From: Pseudomonas kielensis
Lineage (GTDB): Bacteria; Pseudomonadota; Gammaproteobacteria; Pseudomonadales; Pseudomonadaceae
Direction: 5' to 3'
Length of the DNA: 64,000 nucleotides
NCBI RefSeq assembly: GCF_014236655.1
Contig: NZ_JACMYG010000003.1
Span: 124,001-188,000, forward strand
In this document: positions 20,368-29,816 of the stretch, piece by piece
Layout of the letters: each line of letters starts with the position of its first letter
Numbering within the stretch: position 1 is the stretch's first letter
Translations under genes and position numbers: made by a program
Notes under the pieces: model-generated
Databases searched by the model: none
What the model was told of the DNA's origin: nothing
What the model saw: the letters and a program-made list of their open reading frames with translations, nothing else

Positions 20368-23300
20368 TCAGATGTCCTTGTGACGCTTGCGCACCAGTTT
20401 CATCACCACCACAAAAAACACCGGCACAAACACCACCGCCAACGTTGCGGTGATCATCCCGCCGATTACCCCGGTGCCAATCGCTTGCTGGCTCGCCGAG
20501 CTGGCGCCGGTGGCAATGGCCAGGGGCACCACGCCGAGGATGAACGCCAGGGAGGTCATGATGATCGGCCGCAGGCGCAAGCGCGCAGCTTGCAGCGTGG
20601 CATCGATCAGGTCGTGGCCTTCGTCGTACAGGCTCTTGGCGAATTCGATGATCAGGATCGCGTTCTTCGCCGACAGGCCGATGATGGTGATCAAGCCGAC
20701 CTTGAAGAACACGTCGTTGGGCATGCCGCGCAAGGTCACCGCCAGTACCGCCCCCAATACCCCCAGGGGCACCACCAGCAGCACCGAGGTGGGGATCGAC
20801 CAGCTCTCATATAACGCCGCCAGGCAGAGGAACACGATCAGCAACGACAGGCCCAGCAGGATCGGTGCCTGACTGCCCGACAAGCGTTCCTGCAACGACA
20901 GCCCGGTCCATTCCTGGCCCAGCCCGGCAGGCCCCAGGGCCACCAGGCGCTCGATCTCCGCCATGGCCTGGCCGGTGCTGTGGCCGGGGCTCGGTTCACC
21001 GGAAATGCTCACGGCTGGGTAGCCGTTGTAGCGGGTCAACTGGGTCGGGCCCTGGGTCCAATCGGCCCGGGTGAAGGCCGACAGCGGCACCATACTCCCA
21101 CTGCTGTTGCGCACATGGATCTTGAGCAGGTCTTCGACCTGGCTGCGACGATCGCCCTCGGCCTGCACCACCACCCGCTGCATCCGTCCCTGGTTGGGGA
21201 AGTCGTTGATGTAGCTTGAGCCGACCGCCGTGGACAATACGCTACCGATGTCGGCAAACGATACGCCCAGGGCATTGGCCTGCTTGCGGTCGACGATCAG
21301 TTGCACCTGCGGCGCTTCGGCCAGGGCGCTTTCGCGCACATTGGCCAGGATCGGGCTTTTTTCGGCGGCGTCCAGCAAGGCCGTGCGCGCTTGCATCAAC
21401 GCGCTGTGCCCCAGGCCGCCACGGTCTTGCAGGCGGAACTCGAAACCGCTGGAAGTGCCCAGCCCATCCACCGGCGGCGGCAGCACCGAGTAAGCGACCG
21501 CGTCCTTGATCTGGCTGAAGGCAATGTTGGCGCGCTCGGCAATCGAGTCCGCCGAGTCATCGCTGCCGCGCTGCGACCAATCCTTCAGGGTACTGAAGGC
21601 CAGCGCTGCGTTCTGCCCGCTGCCGGAGAAACTGAAGCCGAGGATCACCGTACTGTCGCCGATCCCCGCTTCGGTGGCGTTGTGCGCCTCGATCTGTTGC
21701 ACCACCTGCACCGTTCGGTTCTTGCTGGCGCCCGGCGGCAGTTGAATGTCAGTGATGGTGTAGCCCTGGTCTTCGGTGGGCAGGAACGAGGAGGGCAGGC
21801 GACTGAACAGTACGCCGAGCGCCACCAGCAACACACCGTAAATCAGCAGGTAGCGGCCGCTGCGTTTCAGCGCATAGGCCACCCAACCCTGATACCGATC
21901 GGTGAACTGCTCGAAGCGTCGGTTGAACCAGCCGAAGAACCCCGTCCGGGCATGCAGCTCGCCCTTGGCGACCGGCTTGAGCAGGGTCGCGCAGAGGGCC
22001 GGGGTCAGGGTCAGGGCGAGGAACGCCGAGAACAGGATCGAGGTGGCCATCGACAGTGAGAACTGCTGGTAGATCACCCCCACCGAACCCTGCATGAACG
22101 CCATCGGGATAAACACCGCCACCAGCACCAGGGTGATACCGATGATCGCCCCGGTGATCTGGCTCATGGCCTTGCGGGTCGCTTCCTTGGGCGACAGACC
22201 CTCTTCGGCCATGATCCGTTCGACGTTCTCCACCACCACGATGGCATCGTCCACCAGGATACCGATGGCCAGCACCATGCCGAACATGGTCAGCACGTTG
22301 ATCGAAAAACCCAGCGCCAGCATGGTGGCGAAGGTGCCCATCAGCGCCACCGGCACCACCAGCGTCGGGATCAGCGTGTAGCGGATGTTCTGCAGGAACA
22401 GGTACATCACCGCGAACACCAGCAGCATTGCCTCGCCCAGGGTGTAGACCACCTTGGTGATCGAGACTTTGACGAAGGGCGAGGTGTCGTAGGGAATCTT
22501 GTATTCGACGCCGGCCGGGAAGTAGCGGGCCAGTTCGTCCATCTTCTCGCGCACCAGGGTGGCGGTGTTCAGTGCATTGGCGCCGGGGGCCAGTTGCACA
22601 CCGACCGCGGTGGAGGGCTTGCCGTTGAGGCGGGTGGCGAACTGGTATTCCTGGCTGCCGATCTCGACCCGCGCCACATCGCCGACGCGCACGGTGGAGC
22701 CGTCCGGGTTGGCCTTGAGCACGATGTCGGCGAACTCTTCGGGCGTCGACAGTTGCCCCTTGACCAGCACGGTGGCGGTGATTTCCTGGCTGTTGTGGGT
22801 CGGCAAGTCGCCGATGCTGCCCGCTGACACCTGGGCGTTCTGCGCGACGATCGCGGCGTTGACGTCCGCCGGGGTCAGATTGAAGCCGATCAGCTTCTGC
22901 GGGTCGATCCAGATCCGCATCGCCCGTTCGGCGCCGTACAACGAAGCCTTGCCGACCCCGTCCAGGCGCTTGATCTCGTTCATCACGTTGCGCGCCAGAT
23001 AATCGCTGAGCGCCACGTCATCGAGCTTGCCGTCACTTGAGGTCAGGGTGATCAGCAGCAGGAAGCCGGAAGACACCTTCTCCACCGACAAGCCTTGCTG
23101 AATCACCGCTTGCGGCAGGCGCGACTCCACCACCTTCAGGCGGTTCTGCACATCGACCTGGGCCAGTTCCGGGTTGGTGCCTGGCTTGAAGGTGGCCTTG
23201 ATGGTGGCCGAACCGAGGCTGCTCTGGGATTCGAAATACAGCAGATGGTCGGCGCCGTTGAGCTCTTCCTCGATCAGGCTGACCACACTTTCGTCGACGG

Positions 23301-23466
23301 TTTGTGCCGAGGCACCCGGATACACGGCGTAGATCTCGATCTGTGGCGGCGCCACATCCGGGTACTGGGCCACCGGCAACTGCGGGATGGCCAGGGCACC
23401 GGCCAACAGGATGAACAGCGCAACCACCCAGGCGAACACCGGGCGGTCAATAAAGAAATGCGGCAT
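20368..23466 (-). CDS. RND multidrug efflux permease (HAE-1 family)
   Basis: A 1032-residue AcrB/MexB-type proton antiporter that exports drugs across the envelope as a trimer with an adaptor and an outer-membrane channel. It starts MPHFFIDRPVFAWVVALFI. The paired proton-relay Asp of TM4 lie in GILVDDAIVVVENVERI, around residue 405, and TM10-11 carry GLSAKNAILIIEFAKSL. The adaptor gene precedes it by 16 bp. No outer-membrane channel gene is present, so it must borrow one, such as an OprM type. A divergent two-component system probably controls it. The exact family member cannot be named from sequence alone. Confidence 0.93.
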   Translation of the reverse strand: MPHFFIDRPVFAWVVALFILLAGALAIPQLPVAQYPDVAPPQIEIYAVYPGASAQTVDESVVSLIEEELNGADHLLYFESQSSLGSATIKATFKPGTNPELAQVDVQNRLKVVESRLPQAVIQQGLSVEKVSSGFLLLITLTSSDGKLDDVALSDYLARNVMNEIKRLDGVGKASLYGAERAMRIWIDPQKLIGFNLTPADVNAAIVAQNAQVSAGSIGDLPTHNSQEITATVLVKGQLSTPEEFADIVLKANPDGSTVRVGDVARVEIGSQEYQFATRLNGKPSTAVGVQLAPGANALNTATLVREKMDELARYFPAGVEYKIPYDTSPFVKVSITKVVYTLGEAMLLVFAVMYLFLQNIRYTLIPTLVVPVALMGTFATMLALGFSINVLTMFGMVLAIGILVDDAIVVVENVERIMAEEGLSPKEATRKAMSQITGAIIGITLVLVAVFIPMAFMQGSVGVIYQQFSLSMATSILFSAFLALTLTPALCATLLKPVAKGELHARTGFFGWFNRRFEQFTDRYQGWVAYALKRSGRYLLIYGVLLVALGVLFSRLPSSFLPTEDQGYTITDIQLPPGASKNRTVQVVQQIEAHNATEAGIGDSTVILGFSFSGSGQNAALAFSTLKDWSQRGSDDSADSIAERANIAFSQIKDAVAYSVLPPPVDGLGTSSGFEFRLQDRGGLGHSALMQARTALLDAAEKSPILANVRESALAEAPQVQLIVDRKQANALGVSFADIGSVLSTAVGSSYINDFPNQGRMQRVVVQAEGDRRSQVEDLLKIHVRNSSGSMVPLSAFTRADWTQGPTQLTRYNGYPAVSISGEPSPGHSTGQAMAEIERLVALGPAGLGQEWTGLSLQERLSGSQAPILLGLSLLIVFLCLAALYESWSIPTSVLLVVPLGVLGAVLAVTLRGMPNDVFFKVGLITIIGLSAKNAILIIEFAKSLYDEGHDLIDATLQAARLRLRPIIMTSLAFILGVVPLAIATGASSASQQAIGTGVIGGMITATLAVVFVPVFFVVVMKLVRKRHKDI

Positions 23467-23482
23467 AAAATCTGCGTCCTGC

Positions 23483-24640
23483 CTACTGCCCGGTGACCAG
23501 GGCGTGCGGAAGAGGGGTGGCGTCGATGGCTACTTTGTCGCCGGGACGGGCGTGCTGCAGACCTTCGATGACAATGCGGTCGCCGGGCTTGAGGCCGGCG
23601 CTGACGATCCAGCGGTCCTGTTGCACCTGGCCCAGTTGCACGGCTTGCTGGCTGACCCGGTCCTCGCTGTCGAGCAGCAACACCTGGGCAATGCCGGCGC
23701 TGTCACGCTGGATCGCCCGTTGCGGCACGCTGATGCCTTGCTGGTTCACCGCTTGCTCCAGGCGCACGCGAATGAAGCTGCCGGGGAGCAGGTCGAGGTC
23801 AGGGTTGGGGAATTCGCTGCGCACAATGATCTGGCCGGTGCCGGGGTCGACACTGATCTCCGAGAACAGCAGCTTGCCCGGCAACGGGTAGTGGCTGCCG
23901 TCGTCCTGGATCAGCGTGGCCTTGGCCTGGTCCTGGCCGACCTGCTGCATCTGCCCGGCGCGGAAGGCGCGGCGCAGTTCGTTGAGCTCGCGGGTCGACT
24001 GGGTCAGGTCGGCGTGGATCGGGTCCAGTTGCTGGATCAGCGCCAGGGGCGTGCTTTCGTTCTGGCCGACCAGTGCGCCTTCGGTCACCAGTGCGCGACC
24101 GATGCGCCCGGAAATCGGTGCGGTCACCGTGGCGTAACCCAGGTTCAGCCGGGCACGGGCCACGGCGGCCTGGTTGGCGGCGACGTCGGCATTGGCCTGC
24201 AGCGTGGCGGCACGGGCGTTGTCGTACTCCTGGGCGCTGATGGCCTGGTCGTTGATCAACTGGGCGTAGCGTTTTTCCTGCAAACGCGCCTGGAACGCAT
24301 TGGCCTGGGCCTTGCGCAACGCCGCGTCGGCGCTGTCGAGGTCGGCCTTGAACGGCGCCGGGTCGATGCGAAACAGCACCTGGCCCTGTTTCACGTCGCT
24401 GCCTTCGCGAAAGGCGCGTTGCAGCACCACCCCAGCGACCCGGGCGCGTACTTCGGCGATGCGCGGCGCGGCGATCCGCCCGCTCAGCTCGCTGCTGATC
24501 GACAGGGGACGCGCTTCGATGGTTTCGATGCGCACGCTGGCCAGCGGCTCGGCCTCCTCAAAGGTGGAAGACTTGTCGCAGGCGCTCAGCATCAATGCCA
24601 GTGCAATCAGGCTGAGCGGTGCAAGCAGGTTCTTGGACAT
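23483..24640 (-). CDS. RND periplasmic adaptor (membrane fusion) lipoprotein
   Basis: A 385-residue MexA/AcrA-type adaptor linking the RND pump to the outer-membrane channel. The N-terminus carries a lipobox (LIALALMLSACDK, Cys at about residue 20). A lipoyl half-motif (RVRARVAGVVLQRAFREGSDVKQ), a long coiled coil (LDSADAALRKAQANAFQARLQEKR) and the second lipoyl half (YATVTAPISGRIGRALVTEG) follow. It is the first gene of the operon, 251 bp from the divergent response-regulator gene. Confidence 0.92.
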   Translation of the reverse strand: MSKNLLAPLSLIALALMLSACDKSSTFEEAEPLASVRIETIEARPLSISSELSGRIAAPRIAEVRARVAGVVLQRAFREGSDVKQGQVLFRIDPAPFKADLDSADAALRKAQANAFQARLQEKRYAQLINDQAISAQEYDNARAATLQANADVAANQAAVARARLNLGYATVTAPISGRIGRALVTEGALVGQNESTPLALIQQLDPIHADLTQSTRELNELRRAFRAGQMQQVGQDQAKATLIQDDGSHYPLPGKLLFSEISVDPGTGQIIVRSEFPNPDLDLLPGSFIRVRLEQAVNQQGISVPQRAIQRDSAGIAQVLLLDSEDRVSQQAVQLGQVQQDRWIVSAGLKPGDRIVIEGLQHARPGDKVAIDATPLPHALVTGQ

Positions 24641-24793
24641 GTAAATACCCCAATAATGACCCGGGCATGCTACGGGCAGCCGGCTAGGGTAGCGGTGAAG
24701 CTTTGTAGTGGCTGTGTGAAATTGTGTGAAGGTTTTGCTCAGGCGCGCGTGAGGGCGTATATCCTTGACTTCTTTTGTGTCTGTTCAGCCGCC

Positions 24794-24853
24794 TTCGCGG
24801 GCAAGCCCGCTCCCACCTGCCACACCCTGTGGGAGCGGGCTTGCCCGCGATGG
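24794..24853. repeat. Pair of inverted REP elements (REPIN-like)
   Basis: TTCGCGGGCAAGCCCGCTCC followed by CACC (from 24794) and, inverted, GTGGGAGCGGGCTTGCCCGC followed by GATGG (to 24853), about 11 bp apart. The pair lies in the divergent space between the RND adaptor and the response regulator, about 40 bp before the regulator's start. Confidence 0.85.
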
Positions 24854-24891
24854 AACCGGTCCAGACGCCATCGCTATTTCTGGAAACACCC

Positions 24892-25593
24892 ATGCCCAAC
24901 ATCCTCCTGGTCGAAGACGATTCTGCGCTCTCCGAACTGATTGCCAGCTACCTCGAACGCAATGGCTATCAGGTCAACGTGATCAGCCGTGGCGATCAGG
25001 TGCGCGAGCGGGCGCGGGTCAGCCCGCCGGACCTGGTGATCCTCGACCTGATGCTGCCTGGGCTCGATGGCCTGCAGGTGTGCCGCCTCTTGCGCGCTGA
25101 CTCGGCAAGCCTGCCAATCCTGATGCTGACCGCCCGCGACGACAGCCACGATCAGGTGCTGGGCCTGGAAATGGGCGCCGACGACTACGTCACCAAACCC
25201 TGCGAGCCCCGGGTCTTGCTGGCGCGGGTGCGCACCTTGCTGCGGCGCAGCAGCCTCAACGAACCGCAAAGCGCCAGCGACCGGATCCTCATGGGCAACC
25301 TGTGCATCGACCTGTCGGAACGCACCGTGACCTGGCGCGAACAGCCGGTGGAACTGTCCAGCGGTGAATACAACCTGCTGGTGGTCCTGGCCCGACATGC
25401 CGGCGAAGTGCTGAGCCGCGACCAGATCCTGCAACGCCTGCGCGGCATCGAGTTCAATGGCACCGATCGCTCGGTGGACGTGGCGATCTCCAAGCTGCGG
25501 CGCAAGTTCGATGACCACGCCGGCGAAGCGCGCAAGATCAAGACAGTGTGGGGCAAGGGCTATCTGTTCAGCCGTTCCGAGTGGGAATGCTGA
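24892..25593 (+). CDS. OmpR-family response regulator
   Basis: A 233-residue response regulator. The receiver (1-115) has acidic pocket EDD, phosphoacceptor Asp52 in LDLMLPGLDG, and the Thr and Lys positions in LTARDD and VTKPCEP. An OmpR winged helix follows (PVELSSGEYNLLVVLARHAG, DRSVDVAISKLRRKF, KTVWGKGYLF). I chose the ATG at 24892 because it starts the receiver fold exactly; in-frame upstream codons run through the REP pair. It is 4 bp from the histidine kinase gene and divergent from the RND operon, its likely target. Confidence 0.92.
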   Translation: MPNILLVEDDSALSELIASYLERNGYQVNVISRGDQVRERARVSPPDLVILDLMLPGLDGLQVCRLLRADSASLPILMLTARDDSHDQVLGLEMGADDYVTKPCEPRVLLARVRTLLRRSSLNEPQSASDRILMGNLCIDLSERTVTWREQPVELSSGEYNLLVVLARHAGEVLSRDQILQRLRGIEFNGTDRSVDVAISKLRRKFDDHAGEARKIKTVWGKGYLFSRSEWEC

Positions 25594-25597
25594 CGCC

Positions 25598-26899
25598 ATG
25601 CTACGTATTCTGGTGCGCCTGTACCTGATCACCATCGTCACCTTCAGTGCGGCGATCTACCTGGTGCCAGACCTGGTGGTCAGGGTCTTTCACGAGCGCT
25701 TTTCCAGCTACAACCTGGACCACTCCCGGGGTGTGCAGAGCCTGCTGGTCAAGCAGTTTCAGGGGGTGCCGAGCGCTCAATGGCCGGCGCTCGCCGCTGA
25801 GCTGGATCAACAATTCAGCCCGTTGCAGATCGCCGTGGTACCGATCAGCGACGCGGGTTTCACCACTCACGAACGCGAGCGTCTGCAGCGCGGTGACATG
25901 GCGGTGCGCACGGGCGACTGGGGCTGGCGCACGCTGGCCGCGGCGCCATTGAATGAGACGCAGGCGGTCAAGCTGGTGGTGCCGCCGGATCCGCTGGACG
26001 TCAGCCTGCTTTACTGGGGCATCAATGTGCTGATCGGCGCGGCGCTGCTCGCCTGCCTGCTGGTCTGGCTGCGTCCTCACTGGCGCGATCTGGAGCGCCT
26101 GCGCAACACCGCCGAACGGTTCGGCAAAGGCCACTTGAGCGAACGCACGCAGATCGCTGCCAGCTCCAACATCGGCAGCCTGGCCCACGTCTTCGACACC
26201 ATGGCCGGGGACATCGAGAACCTGCTGAACCAGCAGCGCGACCTGCTCAACGCGGTGTCCCATGAACTGCGCACGCCCTTGACCCGCCTGGACTTCGGCC
26301 TGGCCCTGGCGCTGTCCGATGACCTGCCGGCCGCCAGCCGCGAGCGCCTGCAAGGCCTGGTGGCGCACATTCGTGAACTGGACGAGTTGGTCCTTGAGTT
26401 GCTGTCCTACAGCCGCCTGCAGAACCCGGCACGTTTGCCGGAGCAGGTCGAGGTGGCACTGGACGAGTTCATCGACAGCATCCTGGGCAGCGTCGATGAA
26501 GAGCTCGACTCCCCGGAAATCGTGATCGACGTGCTGCTGCACGGCCATTTCGAACGCTTCAGCCTCGACCCGCGCCTGACCGCCCGGGCCATCCAGAACC
26601 TGCTGCGCAACGCCATGCGTTATTGCGAGAAGCGCATCCAGATTGGTGTGCAGGTGCAGCCCGAGGGGTGTGAAATCTGGGTCGACGATGACGGCATCGG
26701 CATCCCCGACGACGAGCGCGAGCGGATTTTCGAGCCGTTCTACCGCCTCGATCGCAGCCGTGACCGCGCCACCGGCGGCTTTGGCCTGGGCCTGGCCATC
26801 AGCCGCCGCGCCCTGGAAGCCCAGGGCGGCACCCTTACCGTCGAGGCGTCGCCGCTGGGCGGGGCGCGGTTCCGGTTGTGGTTGCCGACCTCGGCCTGA
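25598..26899 (+). CDS. Sensor histidine kinase
   Basis: A 433-residue inner-membrane kinase paired with the preceding regulator. It has TM1 (RLYLITIVTFSAAIYLV), a periplasmic sensor of about 120 residues, TM2 (LYWGINVLIGAALLACLLVWL), a HAMP linker and the H-box AVSHELRTPLTRL with His222. The catalytic domain has N-box NLLRNAMRY and G-boxes DDDGIGIPDDE and GGFGLGLAISRRAL. The resemblance is to RstB/CpxA-type kinases. The ATG at 25598 lies 4 bp after the regulator stop, and earlier in-frame codons fall inside it. Confidence 0.92.
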   Translation: MLRILVRLYLITIVTFSAAIYLVPDLVVRVFHERFSSYNLDHSRGVQSLLVKQFQGVPSAQWPALAAELDQQFSPLQIAVVPISDAGFTTHERERLQRGDMAVRTGDWGWRTLAAAPLNETQAVKLVVPPDPLDVSLLYWGINVLIGAALLACLLVWLRPHWRDLERLRNTAERFGKGHLSERTQIAASSNIGSLAHVFDTMAGDIENLLNQQRDLLNAVSHELRTPLTRLDFGLALALSDDLPAASRERLQGLVAHIRELDELVLELLSYSRLQNPARLPEQVEVALDEFIDSILGSVDEELDSPEIVIDVLLHGHFERFSLDPRLTARAIQNLLRNAMRYCEKRIQIGVQVQPEGCEIWVDDDGIGIPDDERERIFEPFYRLDRSRDRATGGFGLGLAISRRALEAQGGTLTVEASPLGGARFRLWLPTSA

Positions 26900-26949
26900 C
26901 CACCGGGCGGTCGGTGGTCAGGTAGTCCAGCGCCATCAGGAAGGACGGT

Positions 26950-28344
26950 TCACCCTTCGATCACCTCCTGCAGCAACTGCTGCACGCCCTCATGGGCTTC
27001 GGCGCGCAGTTGTTCCAGGTCCAGCCCCGGGATCACTCCGTTGTCCACTACCAGGCGGCCGCCGACCAGGCTGTAACGCACCGTAATCGGTTCGCCCGCC
27101 ACCACCGGGGCCACGGCGAGGTCGTGGAAGCCGAGGAAGCGTGGGTGATCCAGGCCGTACAGCACCAGGTCGGCGGCTTGCCCGACCTGCAAGGTGCCGA
27201 CGGCACCCAGCCCCAATACCTGCGCGCCGCCGGCCGTGCCCCAGTGGATCACTTCTTCGGCGGTGGTGGCCGCTGCGCCCTGGGCGGCGCGGTGGATCAG
27301 CCAGGCGGTGTGGGCTTCGCCGACCATGCTTCCGGATTCATTGGACGCCACGCCGTCGACGCCCAGGGAGATCGGCACGCCGGCCGCTGCCATGGCCGGC
27401 ACCGGGGCGATACCGCTGCCCAGGCGGGCGTTGCTGACCGGGCAGTGGGAAATCCCGGTGCCGGTTTGCGCCAGCAGGCGGATTTCCGAGGGCTGCAGAT
27501 GCACCGCATGGGCGAACCACACGTCGGGGCCGAGCCACTCGTTTTCGGCGACGAACTCCACCGGCAGGCAATTGTATTGCTCGCGGCAGAAGTTCACGTA
27601 GTGCTGGGTCTCGGACAAATGGGTGTGCAAGCGCAAGCCCATGCCACGGGCGGTGTGGGCCAGTTCGCGGAGCAGGGTGGGCGGCAGCGAGAAGGTCGGG
27701 GTCGTCGGCGCCACCACCACCCGGCGCATGGCATCCGGGCTGTCCTGGTGGTAGCGCGATTTCAGCCGCTCGATGTCGCCGACCATCTGTTCGAGGCTTT
27801 CCGGTTGCAGCGCGGTTTTCGAGAACCCGGGGTGGGCCGTGGCCGACTCCAGCGCGCCCCCCCGGCACAGCACGAAGCGCATGCCGAACGCCTCGGCGAT
27901 GTCGAACAGCTGGTCGCCGCTCTCGGTGCTGCCATGGGCGTGATACAGGTAGTGGTGGTCGGCGCAGGTGGTCACCCCCGACAGCAGCAACTCGGCCATG
28001 CCCAGGCGTGCGGCGATGCGCGTCAGGTGTGGGGTAAAGCGGTTCAGGCGCGGGTAGGGGACGCTGGCCAGCCAGCCTTGCAGGTCCTGGTTGATCCCGG
28101 CCGGGACGGCCTTGAGCAGGTTCTGGAACAGATGATGGTGGGTGTTGACCCACCCGGGGTAGACCACACAGTGGCGCGCGTCGATCAGCCGTTCGCCCGG
28201 TTGCGGGCTGAGGTTGGCGGCCATCTCGCTAATGCGCCCGTCGACGATGCGGATGTCGACAGCGCCCGCGCGGGCGTGCTCGCCCCGGCGGCCGGTCATC
28301 ACCGCCGTCGGGTTCTTGATCAGGATGTTCTGGGTATGAGTCAT
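26950..28344 (-). CDS. 8-oxoguanine-deaminase-like amidohydrolase
   Basis: A 464-residue metal-dependent hydrolase of the guanine/8-oxoguanine/isoxanthopterin deaminase group. Metal and catalytic residues are in VNTHHHLFQN, the second-strand CADHHYL, LHTHLSET (His and Glu), FAHAVHL and the late Asp in LGVDGVASNES. Related enzymes remove an exocyclic amino group from an oxidised purine or pterin. I chose the ATG at 28344. It is the last gene of the leftward cluster, 30 bp after the nucleobase permease. The exact substrate is not known; group membership is clear. Confidence 0.8.
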   Translation of the reverse strand: MTHTQNILIKNPTAVMTGRRGEHARAGAVDIRIVDGRISEMAANLSPQPGERLIDARHCVVYPGWVNTHHHLFQNLLKAVPAGINQDLQGWLASVPYPRLNRFTPHLTRIAARLGMAELLLSGVTTCADHHYLYHAHGSTESGDQLFDIAEAFGMRFVLCRGGALESATAHPGFSKTALQPESLEQMVGDIERLKSRYHQDSPDAMRRVVVAPTTPTFSLPPTLLRELAHTARGMGLRLHTHLSETQHYVNFCREQYNCLPVEFVAENEWLGPDVWFAHAVHLQPSEIRLLAQTGTGISHCPVSNARLGSGIAPVPAMAAAGVPISLGVDGVASNESGSMVGEAHTAWLIHRAAQGAAATTAEEVIHWGTAGGAQVLGLGAVGTLQVGQAADLVLYGLDHPRFLGFHDLAVAPVVAGEPITVRYSLVGGRLVVDNGVIPGLDLEQLRAEAHEGVQQLLQEVIEG

Positions 28345-28374
28345 GGACTTCTCCAAGGCAGAAAGAAACGCCAA

Positions 28375-29727
28375 TCAAAGGCTGTGGGTCGCGGCTTCTT
28401 TGGTCGCGGCCGGGCTGCTGACGCCGTTGAGCGCGGCGTTGAGCAGTACCGACACCAGGCAGGCGATCACCACGCTGCTGTGCAGGAACGGCTGGCTCCA
28501 CTCGGGCAGTTGCTTGAACAGCGCCGGGGCCAGTACCGGGACCAGTGCGGCGGCGATGGTGAAGCCGACGATCAGCACGTTGTAGCGATTGCGCTCGTAA
28601 TCGACCTTGGCCAGGGTCTGGATTCCCGCTGCCGCGACCACACCGAACATGGCGATCCCGGCACCGCCGAGGGCGGCGGTGGGCATCGAGGCGATGATGG
28701 CGCCGGCCTTGGGCACCAGCGCCACCGCGCACATCAGCAGGCCGCTGACGGCCACCACCCAGCGGCTGCGCACCCCGGTGAGGATCACCAGGCCGACGTT
28801 TTCCATGAAGGCAATGAACGGAAAGGCCGCGAACATGCCGGCGATGGTGCTGGCCAGGCCGTTGGCGCGCAGGCCGTTGACCACCTGTTGGTCTTCCACC
28901 GGCTTGTCGACGATGTCACCGATGGCGACAAACAGGCCCATGGATTCGACCATCTGCACGATCATCACCACCACCATGGTGGCGATCGGGATGATGCCGA
29001 AGGTCGGCAGGCCAAAATAGAAGGGATAAGGCACGGTGAGCCAGGGCGACTCCTGCACGCTATGGAAGTTGCCCATGCCCAGCCCATAGGCCAGCGCCGC
29101 GCCCACCAGCATGCCGATCAGCACCGCCATGTTGCGCAGCATCGGCCCGGCGTAGCGGTTCACCAGCAGGATGGTCGCCAGCACCACGGCGGCCACGGCC
29201 AGGTAGGCGGGTGCACCGAAATCACTGGCATGGCGCCCGCCGCCAATCCATTCGTAGGCAATCGGGAACAGCTGTAAACCGATCACGGTGACGATGCAGC
29301 CCGTCACCACCGGCGGGAAGAAGCGACGCAATCGGCCCACAAAGGGCGCGGCGAGGATAGTAAAGATCCCCGCGCCGATCACCGCCCCGCAGACCCCGGC
29401 AAAACCCACCTCGGGGTTGGTGCCAATGGCGATGACCGGGCCGACGCTGCTGAACGCGACACCTTGGAGAATCGGGAGGCGCACGCCGAACTTCCAGAAA
29501 CCGACGGTTTGCAGGAGGGTGGCGATGCCGGAGCAAAACAGCGTGGTGCTGATCAGCACCACGGTTTGTGCCTGGGTCATTTTCAACGCACTGGCGACAA
29601 TCAACGGCACGGCAATGGCGCCGATGTACGAGACGGCCATGTGTTGCAGGCCCAGGGTAAGCATCTGGCGGACCGGCAGGATCTGGTCCACCGGGTGAAT
29701 GGCGCGAATCACGGAATCTGAAGACAT
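28375..29727 (-). CDS. NCS2-family nucleobase:cation symporter (xanthine/uracil permease type)
   Basis: A 450-residue permease with about 12-14 membrane segments. Typical NCS2 features: GLQHMAVSYIGAIAVPLIVA in TM1, the binding-site motif PFIAFMENVGLVILTGVRSRWVV, which departs from the QN/TxE pattern of well-known family members, and ALGGAGIAMFGVVAAAGIQTL. The family imports xanthine, urate, uracil or related bases with protons or sodium. Position between a purine-type deaminase and decarboxylase genes suggests it takes up the cluster's heterocyclic substrate. Confidence 0.88.
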   Translation of the reverse strand: MSSDSVIRAIHPVDQILPVRQMLTLGLQHMAVSYIGAIAVPLIVASALKMTQAQTVVLISTTLFCSGIATLLQTVGFWKFGVRLPILQGVAFSSVGPVIAIGTNPEVGFAGVCGAVIGAGIFTILAAPFVGRLRRFFPPVVTGCIVTVIGLQLFPIAYEWIGGGRHASDFGAPAYLAVAAVVLATILLVNRYAGPMLRNMAVLIGMLVGAALAYGLGMGNFHSVQESPWLTVPYPFYFGLPTFGIIPIATMVVVMIVQMVESMGLFVAIGDIVDKPVEDQQVVNGLRANGLASTIAGMFAAFPFIAFMENVGLVILTGVRSRWVVAVSGLLMCAVALVPKAGAIIASMPTAALGGAGIAMFGVVAAAGIQTLAKVDYERNRYNVLIVGFTIAAALVPVLAPALFKQLPEWSQPFLHSSVVIACLVSVLLNAALNGVSSPAATKEAATHSL

Positions 29728-29816
29728 GGTGAATCCTCTGGCTGTTTTTATGCTGTAGAGAGGGGTACCCGTTCAGTCTGTCCAGAGCCGCCATCCACCG
29801 GCTCCAGCGTCTGTTG

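Noticed and set aside
24794-24853. CRISPR-like repeat pair
   Set aside because: Only two copies, inverted rather than direct, matching the REP core found elsewhere in the window.
26992-29277. A plus-strand open frame of about 760 codons
   Set aside because: His/Gly/Gln-rich composition typical of antisense reading of GC-rich genes; it is opposite the deaminase and permease genes.
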